64,000 bases of DNA, taken from NCBI RefSeq assembly GCF_001730295.1, contig NZ_MIKA01000048.1, forward strand, positions 1-64,000, written 5' to 3'. This stretch comes from Enterococcus plantarum (GTDB lineage: Bacteria > Bacillota > Bacilli > Lactobacillales > Enterococcaceae). This document shows positions 8,081-15,978 of the stretch, one piece after another. Each line of letters starts with the position of its first letter. Within the stretch, counting starts at the first letter, position 1. Below the pieces are notes generated by a model that had not been told where the DNA came from, searched no databases, and worked only from the letters and a program-made list of their open reading frames with translations. Position numbers and translations under genes: made by a program.

Positions 8081-10929
8081 ATAAGAATGTTTATTTCTTT
8101 GATGAACGTCAGCACTTACTCCGAATCGTTAAAGAAAATGAATTGATAGAAGCCATTCAAGAAAAAGAAATTACGTCAAGTAAAAATGAATTGATGAATG
8201 ATACTTTAAATGTGTCCACCATATATGATGAAGAGTTGAAACAAGCGGCATACATGGCTGTAAAAGAAGAAGGATCTTTTTATAGTTTATACAGAATTGT
8301 TTTAGACAGTGAAGAGGAAAATAGTTTATCCTTTGTCGGCATTAGCTTTGCACCAGATGAGTTAGATTCTTACGTTATCAAAAATGTACAAGTAAAAAAT
8401 GAATCAATCAAAAATACTCTAAAGAAATTGTTAGTTGAAACAGAATGGCGTGTAGGCGAAGTAAACGCAAATTTACCTGCAATAACAGACGATTTTAGTT
8501 TTCTATCTGTACGAGATGCATTAAAAAATATTCAAACACAAGGCTGTGAAATTCTTTTTAAATATAAGATAGATGGCATTGGAATCACAGATAAATGGAT
8601 AGAAGTTTATCGTGAAATCGGTGAAAAAAGCAAACAGCGTTTTACTTATGGTGACAAAGCATTGAGCATTGTGAAAGAACAAGATCGTAATCAAGTATAC
8701 ACAAGCTTGATCGGTCGTGGTCGTGGCGAAGACGTTGGGGATGGAAAAGGCAAGCGAATCGAGTTCACAACTATAGAATGGAAAAAAGCAAAAGGGAAAC
8801 CGTTGAATAAACCAAAGGGACAAAATTGGTTGGAATTTCCTGAAATGACCCAACAATATGGTATTCCACTAAAAAATGGTGGGATGAGAAGACGAGAAAA
8901 AGTCATTACATTTGATGAAGAAGAGAATCCAGAAAAATTACTACAAAAAACATACGATTCACTCATTGAATATTCTCGTCCACTCGTTCAATTTAAAACT
9001 GAAATTTTAGGTGGAGATGCGATTGGAAATACTGTAACAATTCATCGCCATGATCGAAATTATCACTATCAAACACGAATTTTTAAAGTCAAAATCGATC
9101 GTTTAACAGGAAAAGTCGAAGCGGGTTTAGGAGATAATATTACGAAAAGTATTTCAAAAGCAACCTCTGATTTAAAAGGAAATGTTGATACTTTGGAAGA
9201 AAAGAAGATGACTTTCTATGATTCAGAAGAGATTTCTAAGTGGCAGTCAGATATTATTCGTGGAGCTAAAGGTGGTTCTGTAATTGTAATGAATCCAGAA
9301 GATTTGGGGATCTCAGATAGTAGAGAACCATTTCAAACCGTTTGGATGAATGGAAAAACTATTGATAAGAGCAATCATTTCTTAGTAGCGAATAGTGAAG
9401 GAATTGGGTTTATAGATGGTAAGTTCAATATGGATAATTTTAAAACTGCTTGGACAATAGATGGTAAATTTAATGCAGATTTTATTAAAGCAGGAAAAAT
9501 TATGTCGGAAATTTTTGAAACGTCATTTAATGGGGTTGGAGACACACTTAAGCTTGTAAGAGGAATGCTACAAATTTGGAATGAATCTGTAAAAATTATG
9601 GAACTGACAAAGCAAGGATTAGAATTTTGGGATGGGAAAGACCGTATTGGAACTATTGGTACAAGAGGAAATCCTTTTCCTAGATTGATGACCGCAGATG
9701 GGAATGTAGATCGCCCGGTAGTGACTGACGGAAAATCAATTTTAATTACTACGACTGGTGGTGACAGAATTATAGGATTATCTACTAAAAAAGAAACAGG
9801 AATTATACTTAATTCTGGACAAACAATGTTTTTAGGTACTAGATTTTCTTTTTTTAATGGAGAAGAAGGAGATGGAAGAAAGTCTACGGCAGTATTCCAG
9901 AACGTCGATGTAATTGGGGAGTTACGAGTGAATGGTAAGTTAATAACAGGTAACGGCAGCGGCGGCTCTGATGGAGGCGGCGAAATACCCCCAGAACTGA
10001 CAACAGATCAAGAAAAAAATGCTTGGGGAATTTGGCAATTCTTTAAAAATAAAGGCTGGACGGAGCAATCTATCGCTGGAATGCTTGGAAATATCCAATC
10101 AGAATCGGGAATCATGCCTGATATTGACGAATTAAGTGGTGGAGGTGGTTATGGGTTAACCCAATGGACTCCTAAATCTAAGCTTGTTAGTTGGTGTAAC
10201 GAACATGGATTAGATCACCGAACACTTGATACTCAATGCCAACGGATTCAATGGGAAATGGAAAATAATGTGCAATGGTTTTACAACCCTTCACGTCCAG
10301 ATATTTCTTATATACCTTTTAGAGACTTTACGAAACTTACGGATCTGAAACATGCAGCCGAATGTTTTATCGCATTGTATGAGCATCCGGGAGATCCTTA
10401 TCAACCAGCCAGAGCACAGCAAGCTCAGTATTGGTATGACAAATTAAGAAATTTAAAACCTGGAGCTGCTACTGGAGCAGCAGGCTTGGCTCATTTAGAA
10501 ACATTGTACAAACAGCCTTTAGGAAATGAACAATGTTATGCAGTCTCAGCAGAGTATTCTGGATTTTTAGGAGGCTGTGGTTTAGGTGCAAATACGGGCT
10601 ATCCATTAAGTCACGTTATTGGAAATACAGAAGCAGCAGCTGAAATTGGGAGTGGTTACGATTGGGCAGCGGTTGGTTGGAAAGTCATTTTTAATCCAAC
10701 CTATGAACAGTTAGTACCAGGAGCTATTATCAACTGGAAACGCGGTGGCAATATTGGAGGCTTTAACGTGGACTATACTTATGGCCATACAGGCGTCATC
10801 CGAGGTTTAACAAACGGCGGCTTCCAAACCTATGAACAAAATATCGGTTTAGGACAAGTTGTCGGAAAATACGACAGAGCTTGGGTCGGATCAAACGAAA
10901 TCAGCTCAATTGTCATCCCGCCAAAATAA
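8077..10929 (+). CDS. Tail-tip protein with tail-lysozyme and CHAP wall-hydrolase domains (Tal)
   Basis: This 950-residue protein starts at ATG 8077 (ACCGGGAGGT upstream, four-base overlap with Dit). Residues about 1-380 match the prophage endopeptidase-tail/Tal N-terminal hub. Residues 380-620 form a beta-rich stalk. A glycine/serine linker (GNGSGGSDGGG) lies near 625. Residues about 640-800 are a phage tail-lysozyme domain (ESGIMPD and YGLTQWTPKSKL). Residues about 805-950 are a CHAP-type amidase/endopeptidase with candidate catalytic C820 in NEQCYAVS and H904 in YGHTGVI. Together these would cut glycan and peptide bonds locally while the tail penetrates the wall. Both hydrolases look intact. 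Confidence 0.88.
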   Translation: MNKNVYFFDERQHLLRIVKENELIEAIQEKEITSSKNELMNDTLNVSTIYDEELKQAAYMAVKEEGSFYSLYRIVLDSEEENSLSFVGISFAPDELDSYVIKNVQVKNESIKNTLKKLLVETEWRVGEVNANLPAITDDFSFLSVRDALKNIQTQGCEILFKYKIDGIGITDKWIEVYREIGEKSKQRFTYGDKALSIVKEQDRNQVYTSLIGRGRGEDVGDGKGKRIEFTTIEWKKAKGKPLNKPKGQNWLEFPEMTQQYGIPLKNGGMRRREKVITFDEEENPEKLLQKTYDSLIEYSRPLVQFKTEILGGDAIGNTVTIHRHDRNYHYQTRIFKVKIDRLTGKVEAGLGDNITKSISKATSDLKGNVDTLEEKKMTFYDSEEISKWQSDIIRGAKGGSVIVMNPEDLGISDSREPFQTVWMNGKTIDKSNHFLVANSEGIGFIDGKFNMDNFKTAWTIDGKFNADFIKAGKIMSEIFETSFNGVGDTLKLVRGMLQIWNESVKIMELTKQGLEFWDGKDRIGTIGTRGNPFPRLMTADGNVDRPVVTDGKSILITTTGGDRIIGLSTKKETGIILNSGQTMFLGTRFSFFNGEEGDGRKSTAVFQNVDVIGELRVNGKLITGNGSGGSDGGGEIPPELTTDQEKNAWGIWQFFKNKGWTEQSIAGMLGNIQSESGIMPDIDELSGGGGYGLTQWTPKSKLVSWCNEHGLDHRTLDTQCQRIQWEMENNVQWFYNPSRPDISYIPFRDFTKLTDLKHAAECFIALYEHPGDPYQPARAQQAQYWYDKLRNLKPGAATGAAGLAHLETLYKQPLGNEQCYAVSAEYSGFLGGCGLGANTGYPLSHVIGNTEAAAEIGSGYDWAAVGWKVIFNPTYEQLVPGAIINWKRGGNIGGFNVDYTYGHTGVIRGLTNGGFQTYEQNIGLGQVVGKYDRAWVGSNEISSIVIPPK

Positions 10930-10954
10930 TCAATTTATAGAAAGGAGTGAGTAA

Positions 10955-11830
10955 ATGTCAATCGTCTATCCAATTTTTTTATCAATCACACAACCAAACG
11001 ATAACATTCCAACAATCATGATTCGTCAATATGATGAAGGAACCCAAGTCTTGGATGTGACAGTAACAGAACATGGAAAACCAAAAGACATTTCAAATGT
11101 AACCCCATTTTTCTGCGTCAAACAAGGACATCATGCTGGACTCGGTTTGTCTGAGCAAAAAGTTACTAAAATCATCGATGCAAAAAAAGGGAAACTGCAA
11201 TACACATTAACAAATTACGATATGCAAAATATCGGAGAAAACACTGCTTATTTCAGTTTTAGAGAACTTCAAAAAGATTTAAGTTGGCGACAACAATTTT
11301 CCACACGAGATTTTACTTATCAAGTGAAAGAAAGTATGTACAGTGAGGGGATTAAAGACAGCAACTATATCTGGACGTTTGAAGAAATTTTACGATATTT
11401 TACTGAATGGGTGAAAACGTGTCAGGAGATTTATGATGACTGGTATATAGTGGCACAAGAAGAGTTGCAGCGGATTATTGCAGAGTTTCAGGGTTGGATC
11501 ACAACAAATCAAGAACGATATGATCAATGGACGACAGTTAAAAGAGCAGAATTCGATAAATGGTTTGCTACGATCAAAGAAATTTTAGATGAAAATGTTG
11601 CTGGTAATCTTTTAAATCTAATCGAAGAATTAAAGCAAGCTCATTTTACTTTGAAGAGTGGCGAAACAGGGATTCTTAGAACGATTCGAGACGATAAATT
11701 CAGCTTGAATCATAGTGTGACTAAGGTAGGAACAATCACACACCAAAAAGAAGCTGCAGCTTTAGTTGTCGCTGAAATCGATAGTGAAAAACAAAATACT
11801 TTCTTCATAAGAAAGGTAGGTTCAGTTTAA
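10955..11830 (+). CDS. Baseplate upper protein, BppU N-terminal family
   Basis: In this 291-residue protein, residues about 1-130 match the BppU N-terminal domain of lactococcal and enterococcal siphophage baseplates (IMIRQYDEGTQVLDVTVTE, then FFCVKQGHH). This domain attaches receptor-binding proteins to the Dit hub. Residues about 135-225 are a Trp-rich helical segment with repeated WxxxxxEE and YDxW units, probably a trimeric coiled coil. The C-terminus ends in IRKVGSV, whose AAGGTAGGTTCA codons also supply the ribosome binding site of the next gene. The stop and the next ATG overlap by one base. It should present the small downstream proteins or act as adhesin itself. Confidence 0.8.
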   Translation: MSIVYPIFLSITQPNDNIPTIMIRQYDEGTQVLDVTVTEHGKPKDISNVTPFFCVKQGHHAGLGLSEQKVTKIIDAKKGKLQYTLTNYDMQNIGENTAYFSFRELQKDLSWRQQFSTRDFTYQVKESMYSEGIKDSNYIWTFEEILRYFTEWVKTCQEIYDDWYIVAQEELQRIIAEFQGWITTNQERYDQWTTVKRAEFDKWFATIKEILDENVAGNLLNLIEELKQAHFTLKSGETGILRTIRDDKFSLNHSVTKVGTITHQKEAAALVVAEIDSEKQNTFFIRKVGSV

Positions 11831-12060
11831 TGGCGAATGAAGTAGAAATCAAAAAAGTAATGGAAACAGATGAATCAGGTGTACAACGTCAAGTTTTTCC
11901 TGAAACCCATGTTAGTGCAGTTCTTGGTTTAGATCAAATCGCAACAGTAGGAATTGGTGTTAGATCGATCAACGGAAAAACAGGCGACATCACCTTAACA
12001 GCTAAAGATTTAGGTGTTGAGGGAACAGGAATAAAAATAGAGAAGGTGGGAACAGTATGA
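11830..12060 (+). CDS. Small fibre-associated protein 1 of the tail module
   Basis: This 76-residue protein starts MANEVEIKKV and contains FPETHVSAVLGLD, a variant of the YPKTHVSAI motif found near the start of the next two proteins. It also has SINGKTGDITLTAKDLGV, a motif frequent in phage tail fibres and receptor-binding proteins. It ends in KVGTV, whose codons (AAGGTGGGAACA) serve as the next ribosome binding site. Its TGA overlaps the following ATG. It is probably a short adaptor or fibre segment. Function is inferred from motifs and position. Confidence 0.6.
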   Translation: MANEVEIKKVMETDESGVQRQVFPETHVSAVLGLDQIATVGIGVRSINGKTGDITLTAKDLGVEGTGIKIEKVGTV

Positions 12061-12323
12061 CGGATATCGTTGAATTAAAAAGTGATGGATTCGTTGTTTA
12101 TCCTAAAACCCATGTCAGTGCGATTGAAGGAATGACAACGATCAAAGGTGAAAAAGGGGATACAGGGCCTCAAGGTGTACCTGGATTACAAGGACCAGCA
12201 GGAATAAACGCAACAACGACAGCTGATGCAACGCAAACAGTTAAAGGATTGATGAGTGCAGCTGATAAGAAAAAATTAGATACATTACCAACAATAACAT
12301 TCAGTAAGGTGGGAGCAGTATAA
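12057..12323 (+). CDS. Small fibre protein 2 with collagen-like repeat
   Basis: This 88-residue protein has an N-terminal ELKSDGFVVYPKTHVSAIEG adaptor motif, then seven consecutive Gly-X-Y triplets (GEKGDTGPQGVPGLQGPAG) as in collagen-like phage fibres, which trimerise. Then comes TTADATQTVKGLMSAADKKKLD, another motif common in tail-fibre proteins. It ends in SKVGAV with the same ribosome-binding-site overlap. It starts at an ATGA overlap with the previous gene and probably forms a short trimeric shaft joining the baseplate to the next protein. Confidence 0.65.
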   Translation: MTDIVELKSDGFVVYPKTHVSAIEGMTTIKGEKGDTGPQGVPGLQGPAGINATTTADATQTVKGLMSAADKKKLDTLPTITFSKVGAV

Positions 12324-12841
12324 TGGCAGATATTGTACAATTAGAAGAAAAAGGAAATTTACTTTATCCTAAAACACACGTAAGTGCGATTGATAATTTT
12401 GATGAAACAGTTGTCAAGAAAAGTGGAGATGAAGAAATTGCTGGGGTTAAGAATTTTAAGGACGGATTACAAATTTCTGGTAAAGAAGTAATTAAGGGAT
12501 ATGAAAAATATACGCTCAAAAACACGATGATCAATACGGAAGCGAAAAAGAACGTCTCTGAGTTAGCGGGAGTTTTCGTTAAAACAGGAAACGTAGTTAC
12601 TTTTAACGGAAGAGTTAATATTTCTATAGCAAATGAAACCAGCAGTTTTTTGGAAATATTATCCATACCTTCTAATTTTCTACCTAACTCTACAGGTTAT
12701 TGGAACGTAGCGGTCACAATCAACCAATTAAGTAACGCTGAAGCGACTAGAATTTCTATCATTGATGGTGCAAAGAAGAGTTTGCTTGTTTATACCAATA
12801 AAACTGGAAATCACTATTTATCAGCTTCTTGGCACACTTAA
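12323..12841 (+). CDS. Distal fibre / receptor-binding-like protein, last tail gene
   Basis: This 172-residue protein shares the N-terminal adaptor (MADIVQLEEKGNLLYPKTHVSAID) with its two upstream neighbours. It then has VKKSGDEEIAGVKNFKDGL, a repeat motif typical of tail-fibre shafts, followed by a beta-rich C-terminal domain (about residues 80-172, with FNGRVNISI and LEILSIPSNFLP). Small phage receptor-binding heads have this look. It is the best candidate for target recognition by the particle. A strong terminator follows 55 bases later, ending the operon. No lysis gene follows. Confidence 0.65.
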   Translation: MADIVQLEEKGNLLYPKTHVSAIDNFDETVVKKSGDEEIAGVKNFKDGLQISGKEVIKGYEKYTLKNTMINTEAKKNVSELAGVFVKTGNVVTFNGRVNISIANETSSFLEILSIPSNFLPNSTGYWNVAVTINQLSNAEATRISIIDGAKKSLLVYTNKTGNHYLSASWHT

Positions 12842-12895
12842 TAATAAAAATAGAATTCGATTTTTTAGGTGATAATTACTAAAAAGTGAATATTT

Positions 12896-12941
12896 AGTCT
12901 GTAGAAAAACTATTCGGGTAGTTTTCTACAGACTTTTTTGT
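12896..12941 (+). terminator. Strong intrinsic terminator of the tail operon
   Basis: AGTCTGTAGAAAA-CTA and TAG-TTTTCTACAGACT form a near-perfect long stem followed by TTTTTTG. It marks the operon end just before the insertion sequence. Confidence 0.85.
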
Positions 12942-12945
12942 GTGT

Positions 12946-13683
12946 TCTGAAAACCACCTGCTATGCGGGTGGTTCCATAGAGCTTCCAGCGAGGTAATAA
13001 AAAAGCCCCCTAAAATGTTAAACTGATATAGGTTTCCCGACCGTATCATCAACATTAAAGGAGGTTCCTTTATGAAAAAGGACAATCAAAGTTTATCACA
13101 CACCGTATGGAAATGTAAGTATCACATCGTCTTTGCGCCAAAATACCGTCGCCAAATCATTTATGGCAAATACAAGAAAAGTATCGGAGAAATCATTCGA
13201 CTTTTATGTGAAAGAAAAGGCGTCGACATCATCGAGGCAAATGCATGTCGAGATCACATTCATTTGTTGGTCAGTATTCCCCCGAAAGTAAGTGTCTCGG
13301 GTTTTATCGGTTGCCTAAAAGGAAAAAGTAGTTTAATGATCTTCGATAGACATGCGAATTTAAAGTATCGATATGGCAACCGTAAGTTTTGGTGTCGTGG
13401 CTATTATGTCGATATCATTGGCCGAAACAAAAAACAAATAGAAGAATATATTCGCAATCAAGTTTAGGAAGATTATATAGCAGATCAGCTGACATTGTTT
13501 GAGGAGTATGATCCGTTCACAGGTAATAAAAATAGCAAAAAATAAAAAATGAAATTCTTTAAGAATCAGCGAGAAGAAGTGGTGCGTGAGGGAGATCCGC
13601 TCAGAAGGCCTTTCAGGCCGTGTCCGGTAAAAGAGGCTTTCAGCCGAAGAGCAAACCTCCAGTGAGAACTGGAGGTTTTGATT
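12946..13683 (+). mobile_element. IS200/IS605-type insertion sequence, tnpA only
   Basis: A single HUH transposase gene is flanked by subterminal hairpins and not by terminal inverted repeats. The left hairpin is AACCACC...GGGTGGTT at about 12951-12973. The right hairpin is AACCTCCAGTGAGAACTGGAGGTT at about 13655-13678. Boundaries are approximate, since these elements make no target duplication. The transposase is interrupted, so the copy is probably inactive unless complemented. Confidence 0.75.
13072..13545 (+). pseudogene. tnpA: IS200-type transposase TnpA with premature stop
   Basis: The start is ATG 13072 after AAAGGAGG. The product has the Y1 HUH transposase core: HIVFAPKYRRQ near residue 16, the HUH motif HIHLL near residue 63, and EEYIRNQ near residue 125 with the candidate nucleophilic Tyr. 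A TAG at 13465-13467 stops translation after 131 residues. The same frame continues with EDYIADQLTLFEEYDPFTG and ends at 13543-13545, which is the normal C-terminus of these enzymes, at about 157 residues. The stop is therefore a nonsense mutation. The catalytic residues remain upstream of it, so partial activity cannot be excluded. Confidence 0.85.
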
Positions 13684-13714
13684 GCATTAGGTCATTGTTT
13701 TTGAGATTATTTTC

Positions 13715-13762
13715 TTGACCTTATTACAATTCTTATCGTAATATAGTTAGGAACCGAACTAT
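13715..13762 (+). promoter_or_regulatory. Promoter and probable MarR operator
   Basis: TTGACC (13715-13720), an 18-bp spacer and TAATAT (13739-13744) form a promoter. An inverted repeat ATAGTT (13743-13748)...AACTAT (13757-13762) overlaps the -10 and start region, which is where a MarR-family autorepressor would bind. Confidence 0.6.
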
Positions 13763-13780
13763 TGAAAGAGGAGGTAAATA

Positions 13781-14245
13781 ATGGACAGAAAAATCGGTCT
13801 AAAAATCAGAATTTTAGCGAATGAAATCAATCGAAAGTCAGCAGAAATTCTAAAAGAAGATGACGGCGAAGCCTCTTCAAGTATCCAAATGCGTATTTTA
13901 AACTTCATTCACCGCCGTAATAGCCAACAAGTACCAGTCTATCAAAAAGACATCGAACAAGAATTTGACATTCGACGTTCTACTGCGACGGGCGTTTTGC
14001 AAACAATGGAGAAACGCTTGTTTATCGAAAGACGATGTTTGGAAAAAGATAATCGTTACAAAACGATAATGTTAACTGAATTAGGCGAACAGAAAGTCAA
14101 AGAAAACATCGTAAAGCTACATAAATTCGATGAGTTACTTGTGCGAGGAATTCCAGAAGAAGAACTAGCAATCTTTTTCAAATTATTGGAAAAATTATCT
14201 GAGAACAGCAAAAAAATAAATAAGGAAGGTGAACTAGTTACATGA
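13781..14245 (+). CDS. MarR-family transcriptional regulator
   Basis: This 154-residue protein is a dimeric winged-helix protein: N-terminal helix LKIRILANEINRKSAEIL, then DNA-binding helix-turn-helix at about residues 55-90 (EFDIRRSTATGVLQTMEKRLFIER) and a wing with KDNRYKTIMLTELG. It is the first gene of an operon with two ABC exporter subunits. Its stop overlaps the next ATG by four bases, so it most likely represses its own operon and is released by an exported compound. An inverted repeat overlaps the promoter. The ATG follows AGAGGAGG. Confidence 0.88.
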   Translation: MDRKIGLKIRILANEINRKSAEILKEDDGEASSSIQMRILNFIHRRNSQQVPVYQKDIEQEFDIRRSTATGVLQTMEKRLFIERRCLEKDNRYKTIMLTELGEQKVKENIVKLHKFDELLVRGIPEEELAIFFKLLEKLSENSKKINKEGELVT

Positions 14246-15978
14246 TAAAAAAACTAATCGCCAACATAGGTGTCTATAAAAAAGAAAGTATCATCACGCC
14301 AATTTATGTAACTGGAGAAGTAATTTTAGATATTATCATCCCCTTGGTTATGGCAATGATGATCGATAATGGCATCGAAAAGGGAAATACAAACGCTATT
14401 TTAATGTATGGGGCTATTTTATTTATTTGTGCAATTATTGCGTTATTTTTTGGAGCGATGTCAGGTCGTTATGCTGCAGTTGCTTCAGCTGGATTTGCGA
14501 AAAATTTACGCGATCAATTATTTGTTCGTACTCAAGGATTTTCATTCTCAAACATTGATCGTTTTTCTACATCCAGTTTGATCACACGGATGACAACAGA
14601 CGTGACCAATGTTCAAAATGCGTACCAAATGATTATTCGGCTGTTAGTTCGAAGTCCACTGATCATGATTTTTTCATTAGCCATGGCTTATAGTATCAAC
14701 AAGGATCTGTCCTTGATTTATTTAGGCGTCGTGCCATTTTTGATGATTGGTTTAGCAGCAGTTATTTATTTTGCTCACCCTAATTTTAATAAAGTTTTTC
14801 GTATTTATGACAAATTAAATAACGTCGTTCAAGAAAATTTACAAGGGATTCGTGTCGTTAAATCTTATGTAAGAGAAGAACATGAAGACGAGAAATTCAA
14901 AACGGTTTCTAAAGATATCTACAAAACATTCTCGAAAGCACAAAGCATTGTTGCCTTCAATAATCCGATTTTACAGTTTGCTGTCTATACGTGTATGTTG
15001 TTGATTTCATGGTTAGGGGCAAAATTTGTAGTAGGGAGCACGTTGACTACTGGGGAACTGGTCAGTATGTTTACATATACAATGCAGATTTTAATGAGTT
15101 TAAATATGCTGTCAATGGTTTTTGTCATCGTACTGATTGCACGGACATCTGCTGAACGGATTACTGAAGTTTTATCAGAGGAAAGTGATTTAAAAAATAA
15201 TCCAGATCCACTCTATGACATTCCAAATGGTTCTGTTCGTTTTAACGATGTATGTTTCAGTTATGCGAATAATCTTGAAAAATTGGCGCTGATGCATGCG
15301 AATATGGAAATCAAGTCAGGTGAAGTGATTGGGATTGTTGGTGGGACTGGTAGTTCAAAATCAACATTGGTTCAATTGATCCCGAGATTGTATGATGTAA
15401 CACAGGGGTCAGTAGAAGTTGGTGGACATGATGTTCGGCACTATGATTTGAAATCATTGCGTGACCAAGTCAGCGTAGTTCTACAAAACAATGTATTATT
15501 TACTGGAACAATTAAAGAAAACCTTCGTTGGGGAAATGAAGAGGCGACGGATGAAGATTTGATCCGAGTGTGCAAGATTGCTCAGGCAGATGGTTTTATT
15601 GAAGAATTCCCTGATAAGTATGATACGATGCTTTCTCAAGGCGGAAATAATGTTTCAGGTGGGCAAAAACAACGGTTGTGTATTGCACGTGCATTATTGA
15701 AAAAACCTAAAATTTTGATTTTAGATGATTCGACTAGTGCTGTGGATACAAAAACAGATCGTTTGATCCGTGAAGGAATGCGACAAGAAATTCCAGGGAC
15801 TACAACATTCATTATCGGACAACGGGTTTCCTCTGTTCAAGATTCTGATCGTATCATCGTGATGGATAAAGGGGCAATCAATGCTATTGGAACCCATGAC
15901 GAATTATTAGCGACTAATCAGATTTATCAAGAAGTTTATGAGTCTCAACAGAAAGGATTTGGTGAAGAAGATGCGTGA
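14242..15978 (+). CDS. ABC exporter half-transporter, degenerate-site subunit
   Basis: This 578-residue protein has an N-terminal exporter transmembrane domain of six helices (about 1-320) and a nucleotide-binding domain. The Walker A is GGTGSSKS (about residues 367-374), with Ser in place of the usual Gly before Lys. The signature is VSGGQKQRL. Walker B ends LILDDS, with Asp in place of the catalytic Glu. The Asp replacement marks the degenerate ATP site of heterodimeric exporters of the LmrCD/EfrCD/BmrCD type. The partner is the overlapping downstream gene. Probable role: export of drugs or other hydrophobic compounds. The substrate is not readable from sequence. Confidence 0.88.
   Translation: MIKKLIANIGVYKKESIITPIYVTGEVILDIIIPLVMAMMIDNGIEKGNTNAILMYGAILFICAIIALFFGAMSGRYAAVASAGFAKNLRDQLFVRTQGFSFSNIDRFSTSSLITRMTTDVTNVQNAYQMIIRLLVRSPLIMIFSLAMAYSINKDLSLIYLGVVPFLMIGLAAVIYFAHPNFNKVFRIYDKLNNVVQENLQGIRVVKSYVREEHEDEKFKTVSKDIYKTFSKAQSIVAFNNPILQFAVYTCMLLISWLGAKFVVGSTLTTGELVSMFTYTMQILMSLNMLSMVFVIVLIARTSAERITEVLSEESDLKNNPDPLYDIPNGSVRFNDVCFSYANNLEKLALMHANMEIKSGEVIGIVGGTGSSKSTLVQLIPRLYDVTQGSVEVGGHDVRHYDLKSLRDQVSVVLQNNVLFTGTIKENLRWGNEEATDEDLIRVCKIAQADGFIEEFPDKYDTMLSQGGNNVSGGQKQRLCIARALLKKPKILILDDSTSAVDTKTDRLIREGMRQEIPGTTTFIIGQRVSSVQDSDRIIVMDKGAINAIGTHDELLATNQIYQEVYESQQKGFGEEDA

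Noticed and set aside
9954-9990. Gly/Ser-coding repeat in the tail-tip gene as a possible DNA repeat or recombination site
   Set aside because: It is a short protein linker with varied codons and no DNA-level periodicity.
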